Under the pieces are notes generated by a model. The model was not told the DNA's origin. It saw only the letters and a program-made list of their open reading frames with translations, and searched no databases. From the NCBI GenBank assembly GCA_963921935.1, contig OY998175.1, positions 264,733,709-264,797,708 of the forward strand: a DNA stretch of 64,000 nt, written 5' to 3'. The stretch is from Galeruca laticollis. Lineage: Eukaryota > Arthropoda > Insecta > Coleoptera > Chrysomelidae. Made by a program: the position numbers and the translations under genes. Shown here one piece after another: positions 22,402 through 32,584 of this stretch; the first letter of the stretch is position 1; every line of letters starts with the position of its first letter.

Positions 22402-23293
22402 TTATTTCAAACATTTGGTCATGGGTTTTCTTATTTTAGCAAAGTCTGCTATGAAACGTCGGTAGTGACCTAAGAGACCTAAGAAGCTTCTAATTTCTGT
22501 TTGACTTTTGGGAACTGGATAATTTTTAATGATTGAAATTTTGTCTGGGTTAGGCTTTACGCCGTTGGGTGTGATTATATGTCCTAAATACATAATTGTT
22601 TTCTTTAAAAATTCAGATTTATCAAGTTGAACTTTTAAATTGTGTTGTCTAAGTTTTTCAAAAACAGATTTTAATTTTTCTAGGTGTTCCTGAAGGGATG
22701 TACTATATATTAATATATCGTCTAAATAAACTATGCACGTTTCGTCAGTTAAACCACGCAATACATTGTCCATTACGTTTTAGAAAGTTGATGGGCCATT
22801 TTTAAGTCCGAAACTCATACGTTTGAAATGAAAATGTCCCTGGGGAGTACTGAAAGCTGTCTTGTCAATGTCTTGAGGGTCTATTTCAATTTGGTGAAAA
22901 CCACTTGCGAGATCAAGTATTGTGAAGTAATTTGCTCTACCTAGTCTGTCTAGTATTTCGTGTATTCTAGGAATTGGGTATCGATATTGAACTGTTTTCT
23001 CATTTAATTTTCTATAATCGATAACTAAAAGCCATTTTTTTGCCTGATGCATCTAGTTTTTTGGGAACAATCCAGATTGGCGAGGAGAATGCAAATGTAG
23101 ACGGTTCAATAATACCTTCGTCTATTATTTTCGTAATTTGTCTATTAGCTTCTTCCCTATGTATTTCGGGAAGCCTGTAAGATTTTGTATAAATAGGGCT
23201 ATCATCAGTCAAAGTGATTTTATGTTCTATTTGATTGGTGAAACTTAATGGTATTCCATCACAATAAAGTATGTCTCTATAATTAAAACACAA
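22402..23293 (-). pseudogene. Errantivirus reverse transcriptase
   Basis: Three overlapping or abutting frames (23293-23012, 23052-22780, 22773-22402) give a nearly complete Ty3/Gypsy reverse transcriptase. Visible blocks in order are S-P-I-W-I-V-P-K-K, D-Y-R-K-L-N, F-T-I-L-D-L-A-S-G-F-H-Q, F-K-R-M-S-F-G-L-K-N-G-P, the catalytic Y-L-D-D-I-L at about 22720-22705, and L-G-H-I-I-T-P-N-G. One frameshift is near 23045 and a stop at about 22780, inside the segment where P-x-T-F-Q-R would follow. It would copy genomic RNA into DNA. Confidence 0.88.
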
Positions 23294-23347
23294 ATTTCTA
23301 ATGGTTTGTTTTTCTTCTTTATTGCAGTGATCAAGTCTGAGATTTTT

Positions 23348-24350
23348 TTAGTTTTCTTTAAGCTTATTTTGTTGAATAGTTGTTAATTCTGAATCAGATT
23401 CACATTCCATGTTTTCAAGAAAATTTACTTCTAGTAGGTTTAGAATTTCAATTTCGAAAGGTTCTTTCATATCTAATTTTACTGGATTTTCGTTACTATT
23501 TATGATGGTTGTAATTGCAAAATTATTATAAATATTGACTAATGCTTTAGGCATTTCTAAACCTTTTCCTAAGTTTTCGTATTCGAGTATACCTATGCCA
23601 TTTGTTTCAGTTACAGGGATTTTAACAACTTGTTGGCAACGGCCAGGAATAGTAATCGAATAATAATTTTTTTGGACATTATTATCATTATTTACATTTG
23701 AATAAAAAATTAAAGGAATAATTGCTGTGGGTGTTTCAATTTGTTTTTGGTGAACATTTATATTTGCGTTTAATTGTTTTAACAAATCGACGCCAATGAT
23801 ACCATCAAATTTGTCACTAAATTTGAATAAATCAAATTTATGAGATTCTTTCAGGTTAACAGTTTTAAATTATGGAATATGAGCTATTTTATTGTGGTAA
23901 GAAATTCCGTGTGCTGTTTGTATATTAAATGGCTCATCAAAAATGCAGTGTTTATAAAATTTGTAACCTAAATCGGGATTTATCAGAGACTTAGAACTGC
24001 CTGTGTCGACTAGGAAGTTTGCATTTATTTCTTGAATTTTGATATAAGGTAAATTTGCTTTTAAAGCGTTTACTAATATTACGTCTGGTTGTGTGGATAT
24101 GGGATGTGAGTAAAATCCTGAGTTGCATTTTGAGGATTGTTACATGAGAAAATATCCTGGTTGTCTGTTACATCATTGTTAACATGTGTAGAGAGATAAT
24201 TATTATAATCGTAAGGATATTGAGTTCCAAGTTCTGATAAATATGGGTCAATGTTTTCTAGAGATTCTCTTGGGAACTTATTTTGATATTCAAATAAATT
24301 TTCAGTTTGATTATCATTTAATTGTTGAATTTGATTTGGATCACTGATGG
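23348..24350 (-). pseudogene. Errantivirus aspartic protease and Pol N-terminus
   Basis: The retropepsin core F-L-V-D-T-G-S-S-K is readable at about 24015-23985, so the catalytic D-T-G is intact. A stop near 23870 interrupts the frame. The open segment 23785-23348 (145 codons) continues with the flap and C-terminal part of the protease and the linker to RT (an I-P-G-R-C-Q-Q-V motif near 23650). The enzyme would process Gag and Pol in assembling particles. The transition to reverse transcriptase at 23340 is also interrupted. Confidence 0.75.
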
Positions 24351-24354
24351 TTTG

Positions 24355-24867
24355 CTAATAAACTTCGTTAGAAATATATTTCTGTTGTTTAGGCTGGAAT
24401 CTTGTATTACCAGAAGATGTGTCCATGGGTTCTGGTTTATAGTTGTGAGAATTATTAGGTGAATTAAATTGTCTTGAATTATTTTGACAAACTGGTTGAT
24501 GATTTTGACTCTGGAATATTGTTTGACGATTTTGATTTTGGAAAATGGAGTGATTATTTTGGTTTTGAAAAGTTGGGCGATTATTTTGGTTTTGAAAAAT
24601 TGGAGGACGCTGGGCTGAAAAATTGTTATTGGGACGCCAATTATAAGAATTGTTATTTGGTTGGAAATTTGGTCTGAACTCTGATGAATTCATAAGAGGT
24701 GTTGAGTTTTGTCGAAAAACTGTGGGAAATGATTGATTATTTCCGAGATTTGATGAAAGGTTAGGTGTTGGTTGTCTATAATTAGGATTTTTAGCTGGTG
24801 TAATTCTTAAACTAGGTCTAAAAGTAGTGTTTGAATTTAATTGATTACTTCTTTGAGTAAAATACAT
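24355..24867 (-). pseudogene. Errantivirus Gag, N/Q-rich nucleocapsid-like part
   Basis: This 170-codon segment consists largely of asparagine, glutamine, proline and phenylalanine, with five to six tandem F-Q-N-Q-N-N/H/R motifs (about 24480-24610). It takes the place of the nucleocapsid and has no CCHC motif. Arginine residues are spread through the first half, which could help RNA binding. It is in the same frame as the capsid part but separated from it by two in-frame stops. The protease-pol frame follows at about 24350. Confidence 0.78.
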
Positions 24868-24948
24868 AAAGTTTTATTCCTTAATAACTAAGCTCATTGC
24901 TTTTTCTAAACAATCAGGTACTCCTAATCTAGCATTTGTTTGAATAGG

Positions 24949-25440
24949 TTAAGGTAAACCTCGTATATAGGTTTTTAAAGCTAAATTATTATAATTTTCA
25001 AGTTGAAGTCTCCGTTCAATATCAGTAATATTACTAAACGAATTTAATTTTGAAATAATTAAACAACGAGCGTCTTGACAACGCATGCCAAAGTTATAGG
25101 GTGATTCATTTTTAAATGGTTTTAAATTAATTAAATCTTGAATAAGACAATCAATATTACGTTGATCGCCAAAACTTAAATTTGAAGCATCTTTAACATC
25201 CTTCCATGTTTTTAACTCTATTCTAGAACCAATTAATATATGTGCACGTCCTGCGAGTTTGCCCAAGATAGCTTTTAATAGAAATGTATTTAAATCTACG
25301 TCAGTTTCACTAGCAAATACTGATATTAAACTTTCACAATTTCCAATAAATATTGTTAAAGTATGAGGGTTTCCATCATAATAAGGAATAGTATCTAAGT
25401 ATAATTTTAGTAATTGATAATTTACTGAAGGAGTAGACAT
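24949..25440 (-). pseudogene. Errantivirus Gag, capsid part
   Basis: The ATG at 25440 opens 163 codons (MSTPSVNYQLLKLYLDTIPY). The sequence has the helical capsid signature of 17.6/gypsy-type Gag: Y-D-G-N-P-H-T-L near residue 19, L-K-A-I-L-G-K-L-A-G-R-A near 55, and S-P-Y-N-F-G-M-R near 115. It forms the particle that packages genomic RNA. An in-frame TAA at 24949 ends it; coding continues in the same frame through another stop (about 24877) into the glutamine/asparagine-rich region. Errantiviral Gags of this group lack a classical zinc knuckle, which fits what is seen. Confidence 0.85.
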
Positions 25441-25570
25441 TTCTAAGTTTAGAGTATTATTAAACTGTTTTCTATAGGACTTGATGTTAAACTTTTTTCT
25501 AATAATATTTCTAAAGTACTAATATCTATATCACTCATAAATTACTATCAAAAGGAAATTAAGGAAAAAA

Positions 25571-25579
25571 AGTACTTAC
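25571..25579 (-). promoter_or_regulatory. Probable splice donor for env mRNA
   Basis: Minus strand reads TTTT|GTAAGTACT with the G of GT at 25579. It lies between the leader repeats and gag. An ATG at 25599-25597 upstream opens six codons plus two bases before the donor. The matching acceptor is at 20285. Confidence 0.65.
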
Positions 25580-25597
25580 AAAAGGAAAACTTTGATC

Positions 25598-25725
25598 ATC
25601 TTCTTATTTCTAGCTTAATTCTAGTTCTTCTAGGTTTAGTCGATGCGGTACCAAACCCAAGATCTTCTTACTTCTAACTTATTTCTAATTCTTATAGATT
25701 CGATCGATGTTAGACTAAACCCAAG
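25598..25725 (-). repeat. 64-bp tandem duplication in the errantivirus leader
   Basis: Units 25598-25661 and 25662-25725 share ATCTTCTTA at one end and AAACCCAAG at the other, with substitutions between. A second short repeat, CGATATTCGCTCGAA/CGATATTCACTCGAA, follows at about 25797-25850. Confidence 0.75.
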
Positions 25726-25929
25726 ATTTAATTTTCGTTTTTCTTTTCATCTTAGAAGTTGATGATTGATCGGTTCAGAACTATCGGATTGTATTCGATA
25801 TTCGCTCGAACAAGTCAAATAGTTCAAAGTTCGATATTCACTCGAAAGAAACCGGTCAGTCAAGTTCGAAATTTTCGGCAAATCGTTGATACGAAAATCT
25901 CACGTACTATACGTTAAAAACTCCGAAAA

Positions 25930-25947
25930 TCCTACTACGACTGCGCC
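25930..25947 (-). promoter_or_regulatory. Errantivirus primer-binding site
   Basis: Minus strand GGCGCAGTCGTAGTAGGA starts directly at the LTR end. It resembles the serine-tRNA binding site of the 17.6/297 group. Confidence 0.75.
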
Positions 25948-26136
25948 AATGATATTTCGTCACTCCGAAAAATACTTTTTAAAAAACGAAAAAAAATTAT
26001 TGTTTAAGACGTTTATTATATGCAAGTTACAAACAATCTATCTCTTTATTACATGATTATTCATTTATATCGTTTTTAAAAGAAATACAACGTGAGCGAA
26101 TATTATACATGGGTCAGCCATTGTCGTTTCTTAACT
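25948..26136 (-). repeat. Errantivirus 5' LTR
   Basis: Right copy of the 189-bp LTR; it drives transcription towards lower coordinates. On the minus strand it ends ATATCATT at 25948, immediately followed by the primer-binding site. Confidence 0.93.
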
Positions 26137-26840
26137 AGCGACAAGAGTAACGAAGGATTAAGAAAACTGGTTTCAAAAGGTGATAGGCTCGTCATTGTGC
26201 ATGCAAGAAGTGAAAATGGTTTTTTACCTAATGTTGGTATTATGGGGATCTCCCAGTAAAAAAAGAGGAGATTATCATAATGAACTGGCGAACGAAAATT
26301 ATGAGAAGTGAGTACAAGAAAAACTTATTCCAAACCTACCAAAAATTGGTTGTGGTTATTGATAATGCCCCATATCACAATGTTCTAAATGAAAAATTAT
26401 CTACGACTGCTTGGACTAAACAACAATGAGAAAACTGGCTTTCTGAAAAAAACATATAATACAGTGAAAAAATGTTAAAATCGGATCTTTATAACGCAAA
26501 AATGTGCAAACCGCAATATAACATTGATAAAATGAATGAATTGTTTGATCGACATGGATTGCAAATTTTAACGCTACCACCTCTTATCAGCCGGACTTAA
26601 ATCCGATCGAAAGTGTCTATGCGGCACTTAAAGAATATGTGGCCAAACGAAATGTTACCTCCAATTTTACAAAGGATAAAGAATTGGGTAATGAATTTTT
26701 TGACAAATTTTCTGGAAATTATTGGAAAATTAGATGTTACCATGTAAAAAAGATTGAAGATGAATTTATGAACAACGAACCACTTTTAGAGACTGTTCTA
26801 GATCGTATTATTATTAATTTGGCCAGAGACGGAGATAGCT

Positions 26841-27296
26841 AGGATTATGAAGTTGATATAGAAAGTGATTTTGAAGAATCATTTGTAGATGCATATCATT
26901 ATTTTACTGTTGATGATATCTGTACATGTAAAACATATTTTTCATTATAGTGTTTGTTTGTAGGTGGTATGACTGAATATATTAAACGCAACAAATGTAA
27001 AAATGTAAATAGGTGTTATAAAATTGTAGATAATAGAGACGAATTCCACTAGACTAATATAAAATTTGTAGCACATCTGTACATAGTTCTAAATAAACAA
27101 TAATTGACGGAACACTGTAAAAAGTGTGAAGGGATTTTCTAATTTCATGGTAAATATTTAAAAAAAACCCAAAAAATTTACTTATGATAGTAGAAATATC
27201 TACCACAAAAATGCTTCAATATTTTATTTATATTATTAGTATACTTAGTAGACCATCTCTAAAGGCGGTTTCCCCGATTTGTTTTTCAAATTTTAT
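26841..27296. other. 3' flank of the DDE transposase pseudogene
   Basis: No gene. The frame decays after 26840. AATAAA at about 27092 is a possible polyadenylation signal for the transposase. No inverted repeat with the left flank was found. Confidence 0.4.
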
Positions 27297-27300
27297 GTAT

Positions 27301-27568
27301 TGTAATACGAGTGAGGGTTAAAACCATTTATTTACAAAGAATTGAACGAACTAAACAGCAACTGAAAAGGATATTTACATGGACAAACTCTTTTCTTTAG
27401 ATCTTTTTTAAACGTCACCTTTTTCTGACTTCTCAAAATTCCCCCAGCCGTCCTCTCTCTCTTTCTTGTCAGTCCTCCTCCTTCTGTCAGCACTTGTCAG
27501 CTTCTCTATTATAGGTTATGTCGCTGTCATATGTCCGAGGCCTGTTACTATGTAGCTATTTCGTTACA
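27301..27568 (-). repeat. Gypsy 3' LTR
   Basis: Left copy of the 268-bp LTR. On the minus strand AAGGAAGGGAGCAG precedes it directly and is the polypurine tract. Confidence 0.93.
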
Positions 27569-27670
27569 CTGCTCCCTTCCTTGGATGCATTACTCCTGGA
27601 ATGCCTGTACCATCTTCGGATTTGTGGCTGTAACCGCAGTCGGTTCCGTTCCGTAGACCTTCAGGAAGTC

Positions 27671-29620
27671 TTAGAACTTGGAATGCTCTTCGCCCAGTAG
27701 TTGTTGTACTTGCACACCTTCATCGTGGTCCCCGGCATATGATGCTAGCCGATCAGAATGGACTACAATCGACTTTCCTCTAGGAGTTTTGAAGATTCGA
27801 TACATAACATCGTTGATCTTCTTTTTGATGACATATGGACCCTCCCAGTTCTTTTGTAATTTTGGACATAACCCTCGTCTTCTTCGTAGATTGTAAAGCC
27901 AGACGAGATCATCTTCTTTGTAGCACGATTCTTCGGCTCGGATGTCGTAGTACTTCTTCATTCGGTTGCTGGCTAATTGCAGGTTAGTACGAACCAGTTT
28001 ATGGGTGTCTTCCATCTTCCTCCGGAGATTTGATACATGATCATCTCCGGCGATATCTTCACCAGGCTTGCAATCAAACACCAGGTCACATGGAAGTTTT
28101 ATTTCTTGACCGAAAAAGACTTTCGTTGGTGTCTGCCCTGAAGACGCATTCACAGCTGATCGGTATGCCATCAAGAAGATTGGAATATGTTCGTCCCAGT
28201 CCCGCTGATGATCAGAGACGACCTTCGACAAATGCTTGACTAGAGTCCGGTTCATGCGTTCCACCATTCCATCGGACTGTGGACGTAGCGCCGTTGTTCT
28301 AGTCTTTCGGATCCCCAACTTCTGGCAAACCTCTTGGAATAGCTTGCTTTCAAAGTTCCTTCCTTGATCCGAATGAAGTTTCAAGGGCACTCCGAACCGA
28401 CTGATGAATTCCTTCGCCAGGACGTCGGCTATGGTACCAGCTTCTTGATTGGCAACTGCATATGCTTCTACCCACTTGGTGAAGTAGTCCATGATGATGA
28501 CGATGTACTTCATACCCGCTTCGGTTTCTGGTAGCGGTCCCATCACATCTATGGCGACTCTCTCGAATGGGCTTCCCACGATGTACTGCTGCATACCAGC
28601 CCTCTGCTTACGGTGTGGTCCGCTGCTTGCAGCACAGGTGGTACATTTTCGGCACCAATCTCTTACATCCTCGGAACAGTTTACCCAGTAGAATCGTTCC
28701 CGTACCATCTGCAAGGTCTTCTTCACACCCAGGTGTCCTCCGGACGGTCCATCATGAAGATGTCGTAATACTTCAGAGACACAAGTCCTAGGAACCAATA
28801 GTTGTTTCTTGGATTCGGTGCCCTCGTCATTCTCGATGATCCTTTTCAGCAAGCCGTCCTCAATAATCAGGGAATTCCACTGGGCCCAGTATGACTTCAA
28901 AATCGGCGAAGATGACGATACTTCTTGCCAAGACGGTCGACGATTTACTGACTTCCAATCAATTATATTTCCAAGGTCCGCGTCGTTCATTTGATGCTGT
29001 TGACTTCTGTCTTGAGGCCATTTTTCACTTACGACTTTGATCTGTTGCAAGCTGGCATCCTTCTCTTCCTTGCGGCTGCAATGGGAGCAAGTCGGTTGGC
29101 ATGGTCTTCTGGAGACTGCGTCGGCATTACGGTGCCTTGTGCCGGGTAGGTCTTCGATCTGGCAGTCATATTCTTGAAGTTTTCCCAACCATCTTGCGAC
29201 TTGGCCCTCAGGATTCTTGAAATTAAGTAGCCACTTCAAGCTGGCATGGTCGGTTCGGATCAAGAACTTCCTTCCATACAAGTACTTGTAGAAATGCTCA
29301 ACAGATTTCACCACTGCCAGGAGCTCTCGCCTGGTAACGCAGTAGTTACGCTCAGGTTTAGATACGGTCTTGCTGAAGTACCCAACGACCCTTTCTCGGC
29401 CATCCTGGAGCTGGGAAAGAACGGCACCAATTCCCACGTTGCTGGCGTCTGTATCAAGAATAAACTTTCCCTCAGGAAGTGGATAGCCCAGAATCGGAGT
29501 TGATGTCAGCTGCTTCTTCAAACTTTCAAAGGCAACTTGGCACTCTTCATCCCTGCTGAATCTTCTACCGTCCTCAGTCATTCGGGTTAGCGGTTTGGCG
29601 ATGTCCCCAAACATCTTCAC
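27671..29620 (-). CDS. Gypsy Pol C-terminal part: RNase H and integrase (intact 649-codon frame)
   Basis: This long open frame follows RT after one stop; its first codon is GTG, so it is part of Pol and not a separate gene. RNase H: F-I-L-D-T-D-A-S (D), R-R-E-L-L-A-V (E), R-T-D-H-A-S-L-K-W-L (D). Integrase zinc domain: H-L-H ... G-G-H-L-G-V, then C-R-K-C-T-T-C. Integrase core: V-A-I-D-V-M-G-P (D), H-S-D-Q-G-R-N-F (D) and G-M-V-E-R-M-N-R (E), all present. C-terminus: N-W-E-G-P-Y-V-I. It ends about 100 bp before the 3' LTR. No damage is visible, so integration function may have been lost late. Confidence 0.92.
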   Translation of the reverse strand: MKMFGDIAKPLTRMTEDGRRFSRDEECQVAFESLKKQLTSTPILGYPLPEGKFILDTDASNVGIGAVLSQLQDGRERVVGYFSKTVSKPERNYCVTRRELLAVVKSVEHFYKYLYGRKFLIRTDHASLKWLLNFKNPEGQVARWLGKLQEYDCQIEDLPGTRHRNADAVSRRPCQPTCSHCSRKEEKDASLQQIKVVSEKWPQDRSQQHQMNDADLGNIIDWKSVNRRPSWQEVSSSSPILKSYWAQWNSLIIEDGLLKRIIENDEGTESKKQLLVPRTCVSEVLRHLHDGPSGGHLGVKKTLQMVRERFYWVNCSEDVRDWCRKCTTCAASSGPHRKQRAGMQQYIVGSPFERVAIDVMGPLPETEAGMKYIVIIMDYFTKWVEAYAVANQEAGTIADVLAKEFISRFGVPLKLHSDQGRNFESKLFQEVCQKLGIRKTRTTALRPQSDGMVERMNRTLVKHLSKVVSDHQRDWDEHIPIFLMAYRSAVNASSGQTPTKVFFGQEIKLPCDLVFDCKPGEDIAGDDHVSNLRRKMEDTHKLVRTNLQLASNRMKKYYDIRAEESCYKEDDLVWLYNLRRRRGLCPKLQKNWEGPYVIKKKINDVMYRIFKTPRGKSIVVHSDRLASYAGDHDEGVQVQQLLGEEHSKF

Positions 29621-29629
29621 GTAGCGTCG

Positions 29630-30283
29630 CTAATAGGAGCAAAGTCCCAGGAAGCTTCGAAGTTGATGTTTGTCGGAAGGGGTTGGCCATTGCTGGACTA
29701 CGTGGATCTTGTCTAGATCTACAGCTATACCTTCTCCGCTAACTACATGCCCTACATAGTTGACTTTAGTCTGGGAAAGGTGGCACTTCTTCACGTTTAA
29801 TGTCATATTGGCTGCTTTAAGTCTCTTGAAAACCTCTTCAAGATTCGTCAAATGCGTCTCAAATGTTCGCCTCAGAATGATGACGTCATCCAAATACAGT
29901 AGGCAGGTCTCCCGAGATAAACCCCTGAGGATATTCTCCATAAGTCTTTCGAATGTGGCTGGGGCATTGCAAAGACCAAACGGAAGTACCATAAACTGCC
30001 ACAGGCCTGTTCCGCTTGTGAAAGCCGTCTTCTCTTTGTCGCCAGGATCCATTTCCACCTGCCAGTACCCACTCTTCAAATCCAAAGTGGAAAACAACTT
30101 GGAACCTGCTAGTGCGTCAAGTGCGTCGTCGATTCTAGGCAGCGGGTAACTGTCCTTCTTGGTGACTTCGTAGACCTTGCGATAGTCAACGCAGAACCTT
30201 GTCGAACCATCTTTCTTTTTCACAAGAACTACTGGAGAGATCCAAGGGCTGTTTGAAGGTTCTACTACTCCGTCTTTTATCAT
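29630..30283 (-). pseudogene. Gypsy reverse transcriptase
   Basis: 217 codons cover the RT: V-V-E-P-S-N-S-P-W, C-V-D-Y-R-K, F-S-T-L-D-L-K-S-G-Y-W-Q, F-G-L-C-N-A-P-A-T-F, the catalytic Y-L-D-D-V at about 29895-29880, Y-V-G-H-V-V-S, and R-S-F-L-G-L-C-S-Y at the end. A TAG at 29630 is the only break before RNase H; the frame is otherwise continuous into 29620. RT motifs are well preserved compared with the other LTR elements in the window. Confidence 0.9.
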
Positions 30284-30340
30284 CTCTTGAAGAGTACTTT
30301 CTGCTTCTGCCTTCTTCGCCTGGGGAAGTCGCCGAGCAGC

Positions 30341-31138
30341 TTAACGAATAGGACGAGCATCACCAGTGTCAATCTTATGTTTTACCACACTGGTTCTCCC
30401 TAGTTTGCCATCGGATGAACCGAGAATGGAACGGTAACGGTTAACTAGATCTCTCACCTTCTTCTTTTGTTGCGGGGACAGAGATGGATGGACGGTGGCT
30501 AGGATCTGACTGAGCTTGTCCGAGTGCTGTTCTTCCTTAGGGGTCCCCCGGTGGATAACTTCGGTTATTGGCTCGAGGGTTCCTACTTGAGTGCCTTTCT
30601 TGAGGGTAACTGGATGGTCGTTTAGATTGATCAGACGAACGAACACCCTTGAAGCGGATTGGATCAGTGACTCACCAACAAGAATGCCCCGTCCCAGTTC
30701 CTGGTCGTGATTTCTGGACTCTACTATGGCTGCAGTTGCGTCTTCCATGGCCCTATTTAGACGAGCTACGACTATGGACTCACACCTTGCTGGTAGTTCG
30801 ACATCCTCAGATAGCATCACCTCCGCGATGGCTGTTTCTCGCTGATGTAGAATTAATTCCTAGGTACCGACGTGGATGACTCGATGTTTGAGGTCTAGTT
30901 GGAAGCCAAAGGAATCCATGATGTCCATCTACAAGATGACGTCCTGTTCAATTTCGGCTACTAAAGCTGAATGCGAAGCCTGGGTAGAGCCAAACATAAT
31001 TCTTACGTCTACCTCGCCGTGGACCTGGGCGGCTTCCCCTGTAGCTGTTCGTAGTCGCCATCTGGAGGGCGACAATTCCTTTTTCTTGACGATCCTTCGG
31101 CGAATGATGGTCTTCGATGCTCCTGTATCCACCAACAT
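30341..31138 (-). pseudogene. Gypsy aspartic protease and linker to RT
   Basis: The retropepsin starts M-L-V-D-T-G-A-S-K at 31138 with the D-T-G triad intact, continues through a flap region and ends near V-I-L at 30932, where a TAG replaces the glycine of the expected I-L-G motif. The segment 30820-30341 (159 codons) holds the linker with R-C-E-S-I-V-V-A-R-L and the long helix before RT, stopping at an in-frame TAA. It would process the Gag-Pol polyprotein. Confidence 0.82.
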
Positions 31139-31269
31139 TGAATATTTCTTGCCGTCTACTGTACCATCTACGTAGATGCTGTTGGGTCGATGTCTTACTG
31201 AAGTCAGGACGAGTAGAGGGTCTTGCAGGCTGCTAGCGGTCGTTTTCGCCCTCTTGGAGTCGACCCGTT

Positions 31270-32552
31270 CTAGTTTTCCTGCTGCTTGGTGTCATCTTGG
31301 GTTGTCTTCCCGCGACGTTGGCATGCGCTTCTGACGTGACCAAGTCCACCGCAGTTCCAACATCGTACGGGTCTCTTCCTCGACGCCATCGTCTTCATCA
31401 GGCTCACCAGTTCCTGTAGAATCTCTTGGCTCGGCTCCCCTTGGTGTATCTCTTCTCTGGACTGACTGGTCACGGATCAAACTCTAGCATGGGAACGAGA
31501 CGCTTCAGTGGCTGCTTCAAACTCCAATGCCGTTGACAGGGCATCCACTAGAGCTTTGGGACGGTCCAAGCGCAGCGCTCTTTGCAACTCCTGATCTCTT
31601 AAGCCGTCTATGAATGCCTGGACAGCTAGGCATTCCAAAATGCTTTCATTGGCCGAAGAATATGCAAAGCGGACCATTCTTGCAACCTCCGCTTCAAACT
31701 CCTTGATAGATTCACCAGCTCTCTGCCTTCTGTTTTTGAGCCGGTACTGGTAGACTTGCTCTAGGTGCGCTTGGCCATACCTCATCTCCAGGCGCTTCAC
31801 CAGTTGGTCGAAGTCTTCAGACTCGTCGGCATGGAGACTTTGCAGGACATCAAGAGCATCACCTCGTAGGGCAACTGTCAGAGCTACCGCCTTTTCTCTG
31901 GAGCAACATCCATTGGCGCTGGCCGCTGCGTTGAATTGCTTGAGGTAGTTGGGCCAGGAAGTCGTGCCGTCGAAGGTTGGTGGCTTCAATCTTGCCTTGG
32001 TCTCTCCTGCTGTGTTGAACTCCTGACGCAGTTCACCCCTTCACCGCTGGTCGGAGAATCGTTCTTCCATCGCCTGGAACTTGATTTCGAGGGTCGACAA
32101 GCTACTCTCTAACCTCTCTACCTGTGGATTGTGCTCTCCCTCTGTGCATACGGGTCTTGATGGATGGGAGACAATATTTTGCAGCTTTTGCATCTCTTCT
32201 TCGATGCCGGCTATTCTCCCCTCTTGTTGAGACACCTTCCGAGAGATCTCGTCACGCTGGCTGAAATCTCGGCGGACAGGCTGGATATCTCCATGGACAA
32301 ACTGGACACCTTCTGGAAGAGTTCATTGGAGAGGCTGGACATCTTTTGGGAGATTTCATCTCGGATCAGGATCATGGTCTTCATGGAGGGATATTCAAAC
32401 TCCACAGTCTCAGGATCAATACCCTGGCTTTCATAATGCCCTTTCAATCGTGCCAGTAATACCGCTTTGGGACCTGTCGTGCCCAAATCAAGTTCTTCCA
32501 GCTCCCTTCTCAATTCTGTAACTAACAACTGGCTTATTTTCTTCCCGGTCAT
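31270..32552 (-). pseudogene. Gypsy Gag: SAP-like domain, coiled coil, capsid, zinc knuckle
   Basis: The ATG at 32552 starts the SAP-like domain (L-R-R-E-L-E-E-L-D-L-G then K-A-V-L-L-A-R-L) in the first 40 residues. A heptad-like S-S-L-S stretch and a coiled coil follow, with a frameshift near 32235. After an in-frame TGA at 32041 comes the capsid domain (31989-31477; F-D-G-T-T-S-W, then R-Q-R-A-G-E-S-I-K-E-F) and, past another TGA, a CCHC knuckle C-W-N-C-G-G-L-G-H-V-R-S-A-C (about 31370). SAP domains bind AT-rich DNA; in Gag a link to chromatin is plausible but is only an inference. The frame ends at TAG 31270. Confidence 0.85.
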
Positions 32553-32584
32553 CTTGAAATTTTAACCCCACACCTGACACCAAT

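Larger units (their letters stand above)
18314..26136 (-). mobile_element. Errantivirus (17.6/297-type Gypsy) with envelope gene, full length
   Basis: Two 189-bp direct LTRs (18314-18502 and 25948-26136) bound a 7.8-kb element on the minus strand. AGCG at 18310-18313 and 26137-26140 is the 4-bp target duplication. On the minus strand the LTR begins AGTTAAG and ends ATCATT, the style of the 17.6 group, and it is followed by a primer-binding site starting GGCGCAGTCG, as used by that group (serine tRNA). Gene order is gag, pol, env. About 10 of 189 LTR positions differ. Each gene has stops or frameshifts, so the copy is defective. Confidence 0.95.
17039..26840 (+). pseudogene. Spliced DDE-type (Tc1/IS630-like) transposase, split by an errantivirus
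   Basis: Exon 1 starts at the ATG at 17039 and ends at 17167 before GTAAGT; the intron (17168-17886, 719 bp) ends TTATTGTCAG; exon 2 starts at 17887 and the frame is kept. Exon 2 carries a helix-turn-helix (V-S-Q-R-T-F-F-R-I-K-K-E) and F-A-G-S-H-E-S-L. An in-frame TAA follows at about 18171, after which coding continues to 18313. The errantivirus sits here, and the sequence resumes in the same frame at 26141. The second catalytic aspartate is in V-I-D-N-A-P-Y-H-N (about 26355) and the glutamate in P-D-L-N-P-I-E (about 26600). Where the family normally has D-E-T this copy has Y-E-T, so the first aspartate is lost. Several stops follow. Confidence 0.82.
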
